Part shown: positions 9,316 through 16,876 of the stretch, piece by piece
How the letters are laid out: every line of letters begins with the position of its first letter
Numbering within the stretch: position 1 is the stretch's first letter
DNA from: Myxococcales bacterium
GTDB taxonomy: Bacteria; Myxococcota_A; Polyangia; Nannocystales; Nannocystaceae
Length of the DNA stretch: 64,000 nucleotides
NCBI GenBank assembly: GCA_020633295.1
Contig: JACKDW010000012.1
Coordinates: 124,001-188,000, forward strand
Direction: 5' to 3'
Notes under the pieces: generated by a model
Database searches by the model: none
Seen by the model: the letters and a program-made list of their open reading frames with translations, nothing else
Told to the model about the DNA's origin: nothing
Program-made: the position numbers and the translations under genes

Positions 9316-9996
9316 TCACCGGCGAAACGGGAGCGCGTTCAGGCTGAGGATGACCACGTCCTCGGCGTTCACCGCCTCGCGAAATTCACGCCAGCGCGTC
9401 CGGTGATCCTCGCCGGCGCGCGCGACCGGGTCGCGCTCCGCGACCGGCAGCGCGCGCAGGGCCGAGCCCTGGAGCTCGCCCGAGAACGCGGCCGGGTTGA
9501 GCAGCCACGCGATCGCCGGCGTCATCATGATCACGAAGCCGAACATCAGGGTGGCGCGCGCGGTGCCCCAAAAGCCAGGCACCCAGGTGAGGTAGAACAG
9601 CAGCGCGGTCAGCAGCGTGAACGCGGCGAGCATCGCCAGCGCCCGCTGCTGCGTCAGCTCGTCGGCTCGCTCGCCGCCGGCGGGCTCGCGGATCGAGCCG
9701 ACGAGGCGGATCGCGTGCCGGCGGGGCGCGTTGGGTGCCATCGGCACGGGCTCCGTGAAGTGCTGCGTGCTGACCACGGCCCGGAACTCCCCGCGGGCGA
9801 CGCTCAGCCGCGTGCCGTCGAGCATCCCCGAGAGCGCGGTCTTCGAGGTCGTGTAGCCGGCGGAGGCGGGGAAGTGCAGCTGGATGACGCGCTCGACGCT
9901 CGCGGCCAGCGCGGCGCGAGCCTGCGTCGCCTGTTCCGAAGTCCATCTAGTTGATCGACGGGACCACACGAGCCGCTCAGCGTCACGTCCACCCAT
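9316..9996 (-). CDS. Membrane protein of unknown function
   Basis: This 226-aa protein has an N-terminal soluble half (about 1-115) with a central SAGYTTSKTALSG segment and two adjacent hydrophobic segments near 125-170 (AMLAAFTLLTALLFYLTWV and ATLMFGFVIMMTPAIAWLL), then a soluble tail. The ATG at 9996 starts immediately before the coding-like stretch. I do not recognise the family. It lies 136 bp upstream of the sterol-desaturase gene on the same strand, so the two could be cotranscribed. Confidence 0.6.
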   Translation of the reverse strand: MGGRDAERLVWSRRSTRWTSEQATQARAALAASVERVIQLHFPASAGYTTSKTALSGMLDGTRLSVARGEFRAVVSTQHFTEPVPMAPNAPRRHAIRLVGSIREPAGGERADELTQQRALAMLAAFTLLTALLFYLTWVPGFWGTARATLMFGFVIMMTPAIAWLLNPAAFSGELQGSALRALPVAERDPVARAGEDHRTRWREFREAVNAEDVVILSLNALPFRR

Positions 9997-10466
9997 ACAG
10001 AAATCAGGCTACCTGGACCGCGGCGGGGCGCCAACCATTTGTGACCTCGAGGTCATTTTCGTCGCGCGGTCGAGACGCGCGCGCGCGACCGACGGAGTCC
10101 TGCGCGCATCTGGGCGAAGCGGCGCGCGCGACTCCTGCGCGCGCAGATGTGGGCCTACGCGTAGGACGCTGTCCGGTAATCGGGACACCCTCGCGCCGAT
10201 ATTGCGGGCACGTATGGAGCGACGCGCGCGTGTAGCTACACCCGGGCCCGAAGGTCGGCGGGGTAAACGCTCCGTGACCAGGCGCGATCATTGACGGGAC
10301 GCCGCCACCGCGTCCGCGCGCTCCGGTCCCGGCGCCGGTCGACTGCGGGACGTCGCGCAGGTTGACAGGTCACAGCGCTCGGCCAGAAGATGATCATGAC
10401 CGCGCGCGGTCGATGGAGTGCGGCGCCCGCAGGACGCGGGCGACCGAATCACAAGGAGTGGTGAGC
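9997..10466. other. 470-bp intergenic region with small palindromes
   Basis: This is the divergent region between the membrane-protein gene (minus) and the ArdA-like gene (plus). It holds a perfect 12-bp palindrome CCTACGCGTAGG at 10154-10165 and an imperfect one around 10170-10187 (TGTCC...GGGACA), both plausible operator sites. A minus-strand ORF of 95 codons covers part of it but has no family-like features. Confidence 0.45.
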
Positions 10467-10979
10467 ATGGTGCAATACGTGGACCCCGAGCGAGAGCCCA
10501 GCGCGGCGCTCGCGGAGCAGGGGAGTGGTACACAGGGGAGCGGAGAACAGACGTCCGCGTCGGAGCCCGCGGGCCCGCGCGGGACGGACGAGTTCGCCGT
10601 TGATCTCTCGGATCTAGAGGACGGCGAGCCGGTCGCGTCAGGGGGCGCGCGCGAGCGCGACTACGTCGGCGATGACGCGGCGTCACCGGGGCTGGTGCAG
10701 CGGCTGCACGGGTACTTCGGCGGCGACGCGCGGCGCGTCCGCGAGGCGCTCGAGGGCTACCGCGGGCTCTATGAGAGCGTGGGGAGCTACGTCGCGCAGT
10801 GTCTCGACAGCGACGGCGTGCCCGAGTGGCTGCTCCCTTACATCGATCACGAGGCGATCGGCCGCGACTGGACGCTCGGCGGCACGATCTGGACGCTGCC
10901 CGAGGAGCTGCACGATCGCCAGCACGAGCGTGTGCCTCGCGAGGGCCTCCACCGCGGCGTGCACGTGTTCCTCCGCTAA
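10467..10979 (+). CDS. ArdA-like antirestriction-domain protein
   Basis: 170 aa. A very good ribosome site (aaggag, 8 nt spacing) sets the ATG start. The first 75 residues are low-complexity and acidic. The C-terminal 90 residues (YESVGSYVAQCLDSDG, then LPYIDHEAIGRDWTLGGTI, ending GVHVFLR) match the C-terminal domain of ArdA, whose hallmark is YIDYxAxxRDxxL..G. ArdA proteins are DNA mimics that inhibit type I restriction enzymes (established). This copy has only the C-terminal ArdA domain and replaces the other two with a disordered acidic region, so antirestriction activity is uncertain. No conjugation or phage genes are nearby. Confidence 0.65.
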   Translation: MVQYVDPEREPSAALAEQGSGTQGSGEQTSASEPAGPRGTDEFAVDLSDLEDGEPVASGGARERDYVGDDAASPGLVQRLHGYFGGDARRVREALEGYRGLYESVGSYVAQCLDSDGVPEWLLPYIDHEAIGRDWTLGGTIWTLPEELHDRQHERVPREGLHRGVHVFLR

Positions 10980-10987
10980 GAGGCCGC

Positions 10988-11180
10988 GAGGATCGACGCG
11001 AGGATCGACGCGAGGATCGACGCGAGGATCGACGCGAGGATCGACGCGAGGATCGACGCGAGGATCGACGCGAAGCGCAAACCGAGGATCGACGTTGTGG
11101 TTGAAGTGAGGATCGACGCGAGGATCAGAGACGAGGATCGACGCGAGGATCAAAACAAGGATCAAATCAAGGACCGAACG
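10988..11180. repeat. 12-bp minisatellite (gaggatcgacgc)
   Basis: Starting 8 bp after the ArdA-like stop there are seven perfect tandem copies of gaggatcgacgc (10988-11071), then nine further units, two of them perfect, one differing at a single base and the rest increasingly degenerate. The array decays in one direction, away from the gene. No real coding use is apparent; in the forward frames it would read as (EDRR)n or (GSTR)n after a stop codon. Confidence 0.9.
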
Positions 11181-11263
11181 AGGGAGGCAGCGGCCCGTCG
11201 CTCACGTCGTCCGGACGACGGCGTGGGCGCGGGCGCGCGAGCCCGCGGCGCCGCCCGAACCTG

Positions 11264-11821
11264 TCAGCGCTTCCAGGTCCAGCCGCTGGCGCCTGGGCGG
11301 CTGCGCAGCATCTCGTAGAACTGCGCGCCGCTGATGAGCTGCGCCTCGAGCTGCCCGAAGCCGATCATGTCTCCGACCTGGACCTTCACGCGCGTCCCGG
11401 CGCGCAGCGCCTGGCCGTTGACGTGCGTGCCGTTCGAAGAGCGCTGATCGCAGAGATACATGACGCCGCGCGGCCCGATCAGGAAGTGCGCGTGCAGCTT
11501 GGAGATGTACGAGAGCCGGAGGACGATGTCGCAGTTCTGGGCTCGCCCGACGCTGATGCGATCGGGGAACGGGTTACCGGGACGCTTCTGCACCGGCGCG
11601 ACGCGCCACGAGGCGTCGAACGCCGCGCCGTCCTCGAAGAATTCGCCGTCATCCCCGCGCGCCGGCATCTTCACGAACACGGTCTGATACTGGATATCCT
11701 CGTCCCACTCGTCGTCGACCTTCGAGGGGGACTTGAGCATGTACAGCGAGCCGAACTTGCGCACGAAGCCGGCCTCGTCGAGAGTGCGCGCCGCCTGACG
11801 ATAATCATCGACCGGTTTCAC
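11264..11821 (-). CDS. FHA-domain protein
   Basis: 185 aa, GTG start. The C-terminal half is a forkhead-associated domain: ISVGRAQNCDIVL, then the phosphothreonine-pocket motif YISKLHAHF (S, then H) and RSSNGTHVNGQALRAG. FHA domains bind phosphothreonine, so this is a likely reader of the Ser/Thr kinases abundant in the window. The N-terminal 90 residues have no recognisable domain. No transmembrane segment or secretion genes are adjacent. Confidence 0.88.
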   Translation of the reverse strand: MKPVDDYRQAARTLDEAGFVRKFGSLYMLKSPSKVDDEWDEDIQYQTVFVKMPARGDDGEFFEDGAAFDASWRVAPVQKRPGNPFPDRISVGRAQNCDIVLRLSYISKLHAHFLIGPRGVMYLCDQRSSNGTHVNGQALRAGTRVKVQVGDMIGFGQLEAQLISGAQFYEMLRSRPGASGWTWKR

Positions 11822-12082
11822 GGGCTCAGTCTAGCACCGCTGGCGCTCGTCAGAGCCGCAACCTGGGCGCGCTGAAGCGGGCGTTGACCGCCGCGTGACG
11901 CGATCTAGCGAGCTCCGTGAGCGCTGGCGCGCGCGGACTGGATCGCGCGGCGACGGGCGCCCGCGATGATCCACGTTGGGGGACATGGACACGATTGCGC
12001 TCGCTCGCGCATGATCAAGCGCGCCGGGGTGACCGCCGCGGCCATCATCACCGAACGACAACCGCGCGAGGACAGCATCATC

Positions 12083-12862
12083 ATGACCATCGGACACACC
12101 ATCATCGGGAGCGGGACTCAGGGCGTGATCGTCCTGCACGGCTGGTTCGGCGACTACACCGTGTTTAACCCGATGCTCCCGTACCTCGACACCGACAGCT
12201 TTCGCTACGCGTTCGTCGATTATCGCGGGTACGGGAAGTCGCGCGACCTCGCCGGTGAGCACACGATGAAGGAGATCGCCGGGGACGCGATCGCGCTCGC
12301 GGACGAGCTCGGCTGGGACAAGTTCCACGTGATCGGGCACTCCATGGGCGGCATGGCCGTGCAGCGCGTCGCCGTGGACGCGACCGCGCGCGTCCTCAGC
12401 GGGGTCGCGATCACGCCTGTGCCCGCCGCGGGCGTCCCCTTCGACGAGCAGGGCTGGGGCCTGTTCTCGGGCGCGGCCGACGACGACGGCAACCGCCGGA
12501 TGATCCTCGACATCACCACCGGCAACCGCCTCTCCGGCCACTGGCTCGACTGGATGGTCCGCGCGTCGCGTGCGACCACGACGCGCGACGCCTTCGCCGA
12601 CTACTTGGTCGCGTGGGCGAAGACCAACTTCCTCGAGGAGGCCAACGGCCTCGCGACGCCGCTGCTGGTGCTCCCGGGCGAGCATGATCCCGCGCTCGGC
12701 GAGCCGGTGATGCGGCAGACCTTCATGCAGTGGTACCCCAACGCCACGCTGCACGTGCTGCGCAACGCGGGTCACTACCCGATGCAAGAGACCCCGGTGC
12801 ACCTGGCGACCGTCATCGAGGCGTTCATGCGCGAGCACGGCGGCGGTCAGGCGGCGAGCTAG
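12083..12862 (+). CDS. Alpha/beta hydrolase
   Basis: About 259 aa. Features of the fold are the oxyanion HGWFGD near the N-terminus, nucleophile elbow GHSMGG near residue 90, acid region LPGEHDPAL and catalytic His in NAGHYPMQE. The substrate is unknown; size and motifs fit esterases or carboxylesterase-like hydrolases. The start is set at MTIGHTI because the hydrolase fold begins there; an upstream in-frame ATG at 12011 would add a low-complexity extension. It is divergent from the FHA gene across about 260 bp. Confidence 0.85.
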   Translation: MTIGHTIIGSGTQGVIVLHGWFGDYTVFNPMLPYLDTDSFRYAFVDYRGYGKSRDLAGEHTMKEIAGDAIALADELGWDKFHVIGHSMGGMAVQRVAVDATARVLSGVAITPVPAAGVPFDEQGWGLFSGAADDDGNRRMILDITTGNRLSGHWLDWMVRASRATTTRDAFADYLVAWAKTNFLEEANGLATPLLVLPGEHDPALGEPVMRQTFMQWYPNATLHVLRNAGHYPMQETPVHLATVIEAFMREHGGGQAAS

Positions 12863-12902
12863 CCCTGCTCGCGCGGCGCGTGCGAGGGGTCGCGCGCCGG
12901 AG

Positions 12903-13064
12903 CACAGGAGCCGCTCAGCGTGGGAGCGCGAGATAGGCCCTCGCCAGCGCGACCGCCTCGTCGATCAGCGCCGCGCGCTCGCGCACAGGAGCCGCTCAGC
13001 GTGGGAGCGCGAGATAGGCCCTCGCCAGCGCGACCGCCTCGTCGATCAGCGCCGCGCGCTCGCG
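12903..13064. repeat. Perfect 81-bp tandem duplication at the 3' end of the tetR gene
   Basis: Positions 12903-12983 and 12984-13064 are identical. The right-hand copy encodes the last 22 sense codons and stop of the TetR-family gene; the left-hand copy repeats that stretch downstream of the stop. The period is 27 codons, so frame is kept, but the stop inside the unit means the second copy is not translated. Confidence 0.95.
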
Positions 13065-13604
13065 CGCTGGCTCCCGCAGCGCGAGCGTCACGACGGCGCT
13101 CACGGCGTGGACGAGCGCGCGCGCGACTCGCTGGGCGCGGCGCGGCGAGATCGGTCGCCGCGTCGCCTCGGCGCGGGGGCGCGCGCGGATCATCGGCGCG
13201 AGCAGCTCGGCGAACTCCTGGCCCCAGCGCTCGCCGGCTTCACGCAGCGGCGTGATCAGCTGGCTGCCGAGCCAGAGCTGGGCGTAGCCGGGCTCGCGTT
13301 GATAGAACTGCGCGAACGCGCGCACCCCTCGCTCGACGAGCGCGTCCTCGTGATCGTCGGCGTCGGCGAGCGCGGTGAGCAGCGCCTCCTTGAGGCGCTC
13401 GCGGTAGCGCTCGAGCAGCGCGGCCAGCACCGCCTCCTTGTTGGGGAAGTAGTCGTAGACCGTGCCGATCGCCGCGCCCGCCTCGCGCGCGATCGCGTTG
13501 GTGTTGATCGCCGCGACCCCGCCCCGCGCGAGCAGGCGCTGGGCCGCGTCGAGCAGCGACGCGCGTCGTCGCTCGGCGCGCGCTTGTACGGGCGCGCGGG
13601 GCAT
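12996..13604 (-). CDS. TetR/AcrR-family transcriptional regulator
   Basis: About 202 aa. The N-terminal helix-turn-helix is typical (RRASLLDAAQRLLARGG, then AREAGAAIGTVYDYFPNKEA). The C-terminal ligand domain is helical with a TetR_C-like FAQFYQREPGYAQLWLGSQ. ATG 13604 (MPRAP) is preferred; the open frame upstream only offers a TTG. The gene is divergent from the CPBP protease gene 66 bp away, and a paired palindromic operator lies between them, so it probably represses both. Its 3' end is duplicated in tandem. Confidence 0.9.
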   Translation of the reverse strand: MPRAPVQARAERRRASLLDAAQRLLARGGVAAINTNAIAREAGAAIGTVYDYFPNKEAVLAALLERYRERLKEALLTALADADDHEDALVERGVRAFAQFYQREPGYAQLWLGSQLITPLREAGERWGQEFAELLAPMIRARPRAEATRRPISPRRAQRVARALVHAVSAVVTLALREPARERAALIDEAVALARAYLALPR

Positions 13605-13625
13605 GAGGCCGCGACTGTCGCAAAA

Positions 13626-13669
13626 GTTGAATAATTGTTCAAATTTCAAAAGTCGAGTAATTATTCAAC
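13626..13669. promoter_or_regulatory. Paired TetR operator in a divergent AT-rich promoter
   Basis: GTTGAATAATT (13626-13636) and its exact reverse complement AATTATTCAAC (13659-13669) form an 11-bp inverted repeat. Each arm is also part of a 16-bp pseudo-palindrome: TTGAATAATTGTTCAA, and TTGAATAATTACTCGA on the other strand. So two facing operator copies sit in the short AT-rich gap between tetR and the CPBP gene. Assignment to this TetR protein is inferred from position. Confidence 0.75.
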
Positions 13670-13670
13670 T

Positions 13671-14446
13671 ATGTCCTCCTCGCGCGTCCCCGGATCCTCG
13701 CCGCTCGCGGCGGTCATCGTCGCGCTCGCGCTCGGCACCTTCGCGTGGGCCTGCGTCGCGCCCGCGAGCGCGCCGGCTGCTGGCGCCTCCATCGGCGTGG
13801 CGCTCGCGCTCGCGGGGCTCAGCGCGCGCGCGCGGGCGTCCCCGCGCGCGCGCTCGCCTGGGTCGGAGTGAGCGGCGCGATCATCCTGGGCGCGCCCCTC
13901 CCAAAGACGTGGCCAATCGTTCAGGTCGTCGCGCTGCTGCCGGCGCTGCTCGCCGCGCTCGCGCTCACCGCCCCAAGCGGCGAGCGAGCGTGGCTGCGCG
14001 CGGGGCGGGTCGAGCCGCGCGCGGTCGTCGCGATCGGGCTGCTCGCCGCGCTCGCGCTGCCGCTGTGGGTCACGCTCGCGCGGCCCGACCTGACCGGCCC
14101 GCGCGCGATGCTCCCGGCGTGGTCGCCGACGCTCCTCATCCTCGCCGCGCTCGGCTTCGCGATCGTCAACGCGGCGCTCGAGGAGCTGCTGTTTCGCGGG
14201 CTCGTCCAGGGCGCGCTCGAGCGGCTGCTGGGCCCCGGGTGGGCCGCGCTGCTGCTGCAGGCGGCGCTGTTCGGCGTGGCCCACTGGGGCGGCTTCCCGA
14301 GCGGGCCGCTCGGGGTGCTCATGGCGGGGAGCTGGGCGCTGCTGCTGGGGTGGGCGCGGCGTCGCGGCGGCGGGCTGCTCACGCCGACGCTCGCGCACGT
14401 CGTCGCGGATCTCGTCATCTTCGCGTCGCTCGCGTGGGCGAGCTGA
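13671..14446 (+). CDS. CPBP-family intramembrane glutamic protease, apparently frameshifted
   Basis: The ATG at 13671 opens a membrane segment (AAVIVALALGTFAWACVA) but that frame stops at 13871. The rest of the protein, from about 13850, is in another frame and contains the CPBP motifs EELLFRG, FGVAHWG and AHVVADLVI in predicted helices. Joining the frames needs two bases fewer or one more, and the junction lies in runs of alternating GC at 13822-13862, so dinucleotide slippage or a sequencing error is likely. Family members cleave membrane substrates or modify prenylated peptides. If the shift is real, translation could restart at GTG 13868 and give a shorter protein keeping the catalytic part. 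Confidence 0.75.
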
Positions 14447-14549
14447 GCGATTCCATCGACAAGTCCTAAGAGACATCTCACATGATCGCCGCAGCCGGCG
14501 CGCGCTCGCGCTCGCGCGCCGCGTCGGTTCACCGTACGATGATCCCGCG

Positions 14550-14882
14550 ATGAAATTGGACGCAGCAGCGATCGAGACCCCCGCTCCGCGCGCGCGCGCC
14601 TGGACCCTCGCCGCGATCGCCACCATGATCTTCGGCGTGACGCTGTCCGCCTGCGCCACGACGTCCGGGCCGCCGCCCCCGGCGACGCCTGGCGCGAAGT
14701 ACGAGGTCACCGGCGACAACCCCAACTACGACAGCGGCTGCGGCCAGGGCAACCCCACGGGCAAGCTCATCCGGGGCACTCGCTTCAAGCTCGTCAGCGC
14801 CGAGGGCGACTGCTGGCTCGTCGAGTTCGACGACCAGACCGAGACCTATATCCACCCGGAGCGGGTCAAGGCCGCCAAGTAG
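14550..14882 (+). CDS. Small lipoprotein, possibly with an SH3-like fold
   Basis: 110 aa. Signal peptide with lipobox TLSAC near residue 35, then a short Pro-rich linker and about 65 residues containing KYEVTGDNPNYDSGCGQGN and GDCWLVEFDDQTETYIHPERV. The alternation of short strands and WLVEF resembles SH3-like folds, but this is an impression only. Function unknown; the two Cys in the mature part could form a disulfide. Confidence 0.7.
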   Translation: MKLDAAAIETPAPRARAWTLAAIATMIFGVTLSACATTSGPPPPATPGAKYEVTGDNPNYDSGCGQGNPTGKLIRGTRFKLVSAEGDCWLVEFDDQTETYIHPERVKAAK

Positions 14883-14896
14883 CCGGCGTCGCCGGA

Positions 14897-15829
14897 TCAG
14901 CCTGACACGTTCAGCGAGCGCGGCCGCGTGAGCCCGTACTCCCGCGCCGAGACCAGCTGCGTGATCGAGAGGGGCGCGTCGTCCTCGACGGAGGGGATCA
15001 CGACGACCCCCACGTCGCAGAGCACGTAGAGCGCGCCGGAGCGCCCGAACGCGAGGTCGATCGGCGCCCGCACCCGCGGGTCGTCGGCCACGAGCGCGCC
15101 GCGGTGCGCACCGGTCTCGAGCTCGAAGCGCACCAGCTGATCGCGCGCCTCGTCGGCGACGTACAGCAGCCCGTCGGGCCCAAGGGCCAGCCCCGTCGCC
15201 GCGCCCAGCTCCGCGTCGGTCCCGAACCACAGCGCCGCCTCGCCGCGCTCGAGGTCCCAGCGCAGGAGGTGGCCGACCCCGCCGTGGCCGCCGGAGCCCG
15301 CGATCACGACCTCGCCCGTCGAGAGCGGCAGGAAGTCGTGGGGGTCCTGCAGCGCCGGCGGCGCTTGCTCGTCGACCAGCGTCCCCGCGCCGTCCTGCTC
15401 CTGCAGCGCGATGATGTTGCGGCTGTCGTTGCCCAGCACGAGCAGCTGATCTCCGACGAAGTGCAGCTCGACCGGCTCCTCGAGCCAGTACGTGTCGCGA
15501 TAGAAGCGCGAGAGGAACACCCCGCTCTCGGCGTCGTAGCGGTCGATCGACGAGTCGGCGAAGTCGGCGACGTAGATCGTGCCGTCGGCGTGCGGGCGGG
15601 CGCTCGACGGTCTCGCGTACGCGTCGCGCGGGCCGAGCGGGCTGCTCAGCGCCGCGCCGGTCGCGGCGTCGAAGCGCAGGACTCGGCTCGAGCCGCGATC
15701 GCTGAGCAGCAGCACGCCGTCGTCCGCTCGCGACGCGCAGCGCTCGGCGCAGTCGTCAGGCTCCGCGAGCTCGTCGCAGCCCGCGAGCGACAGCGCGAGG
15801 GCGACGAGCGTGAGCCTGCGGAGCCCCAT
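14897..15829 (-). CDS. NHL/SMP-30-like beta-propeller lipoprotein
   Basis: About 310 aa. ATG 15829 yields a signal peptide with lipobox SLAGC. The mature protein is a series of propeller-like blades (VLRFDAATGA, IYVADFADSSIDRYDAESG, LLYVADEARDQLVRFELETG, ALYVLCDVGVVVIPS) of the NHL/6-bladed type. Such proteins act as binding or structural ectodomains; no catalytic residues are evident. It converges with the small lipoprotein gene. Confidence 0.8.
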   Translation of the reverse strand: MGLRRLTLVALALSLAGCDELAEPDDCAERCASRADDGVLLLSDRGSSRVLRFDAATGAALSSPLGPRDAYARPSSARPHADGTIYVADFADSSIDRYDAESGVFLSRFYRDTYWLEEPVELHFVGDQLLVLGNDSRNIIALQEQDGAGTLVDEQAPPALQDPHDFLPLSTGEVVIAGSGGHGGVGHLLRWDLERGEAALWFGTDAELGAATGLALGPDGLLYVADEARDQLVRFELETGAHRGALVADDPRVRAPIDLAFGRSGALYVLCDVGVVVIPSVEDDAPLSITQLVSAREYGLTRPRSLNVSG

Positions 15830-16014
15830 GGACCCAGTGTAACCCCGTCGTAACGCGCGCGTGACAAACACCGCGAGCGCGCGCGAGCCTCATAGCTCTT
15901 TCGGACATGTCCCATATCGCGCGTCGTGTCGCGCGCCGACGCGAGGGCGCTCCAGGTCGCGCGGCCGCGACGACTCGTGACGCGCGCGCTCGCGCGGAGG
16001 ACCGGCCTCGCGGA

Positions 16015-16100
16015 CGCACACGCGGGCAGGCCCGCAGCACCTCTCGATGAAGACGATCCAGAGGCGGACAGTGCGTCGAGCGGGCCTGCCCGCGTGTGCG
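16015..16100. repeat. 21-bp perfect inverted repeat with nested inner stem
   Basis: Arms 16015-16035 and 16080-16100 are exact reverse complements. The 44-nt loop holds a second stem, cctct (16040-16044) with agagg (16060-16064). On the minus strand the structure begins 4 nt after the stop of the gene ending at 16105. It could serve as terminator, mRNA stabiliser or a small structured element; no T run follows on either strand. Confidence 0.85.
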
Positions 16101-16104
16101 CCTG

Positions 16105-16521
16105 CTAGGCTTGTGGCGGCGGCGCGCGCAGCAGCGCGTCGAGGCGCGCGCGCTCGAGCGGCTCGAGCCGCTCGCCGAGCCAGCTCGCGAGCGGCGCCGC
16201 CTCGCTGAACGCGCGGCGTTCGGGGTGCGCCGCCTCGCGGATCATCCGGTTGATCTGCAGGGCCACGACCGCGCTCAGCGGGAGCAGCGTGCCCGTCCGC
16301 AGCAGCCGCGGCTCGTCCTTCATCGTCGCGACGTACGCGTCCACGACGTCGGGCGGGAACACCCGCGCGCCGCGGAGGTCGACGAAGCACACGTAGCGCC
16401 CGCGCGTCGCGTCGATGACCGCGTCGTGATCGCGGCCCCACGCGATCGCCTCCTCGAGGGAGACGGGCGACCAGATCGCGATCTCGACGAGCTGACCGAC
16501 GCGGCGCTCGACCCGGTACAT
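16105..16521 (-). CDS. Conserved hypothetical protein, STAS/SpoIIAA-like
   Basis: About 138 aa, ATG at 16521. The sequence has the rhythm of a STAS/SpoIIAA-like alpha/beta domain: VGQLVEIAIWSPVSLEEA, then GRYVCFVDLRGARVFPPDVVDAYVATM. This resembles small STAS-like proteins common in Deltaproteobacteria, but I cannot assign a partner. The upstream 355 bp (to 16876) is a GC-rich divergent spacer shared with the cNMP-kinase gene. Confidence 0.65.
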   Translation of the reverse strand: MYRVERRVGQLVEIAIWSPVSLEEAIAWGRDHDAVIDATRGRYVCFVDLRGARVFPPDVVDAYVATMKDEPRLLRTGTLLPLSAVVALQINRMIREAAHPERRAFSEAAPLASWLGERLEPLERARLDALLRAPPPQA

Positions 16522-16876
16522 GGGATGAGTGTACCGAGCTGTGAGCTGTCCTGAGAGGCTGTTGTAGGCGAGCGCGCGAGCCCGTCGCGCCGCCTCGCGC
16601 TGCCCGGCGGCGCGCTCCTGGGGCCGCGCAGCGGCGCGCTGCTCCGCCTGCGCTGTCTCGAACTGGGCGCGCGGCGCGACCCCGCTCAGTCGCGGCGTAA
16701 GCACCCCGACAGGCGGGCCCGCTGCGTGATCGCGCCGCGTCGCGACGCGCGGAGCATCGGGGGCGGGCGAGCGCGCACACGCACGCGCTGTCTCGCGCGC
16801 GTGAGCGCGGCGCGCCCGCCCTCGGGCGCGCGTACCCTCGGCCTCGGCTCGGCGCCTTGGTGTAGGCTGACGGCGC
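16522..16876. other. 355-bp divergent intergenic region without visible gene
   Basis: The region separates the STAS-like gene (minus) from the cNMP-kinase gene (plus). ORFs through it are GC-driven shadows. No clear promoter box, hairpin or repeat stands out. Confidence 0.45.

Noticed and set aside
10004..10291. Minus-strand 95-codon ORF in the intergenic region before the ArdA-like gene
   Set aside because: No ribosome site, no motif, Arg/Pro/Thr-rich; likely chance.
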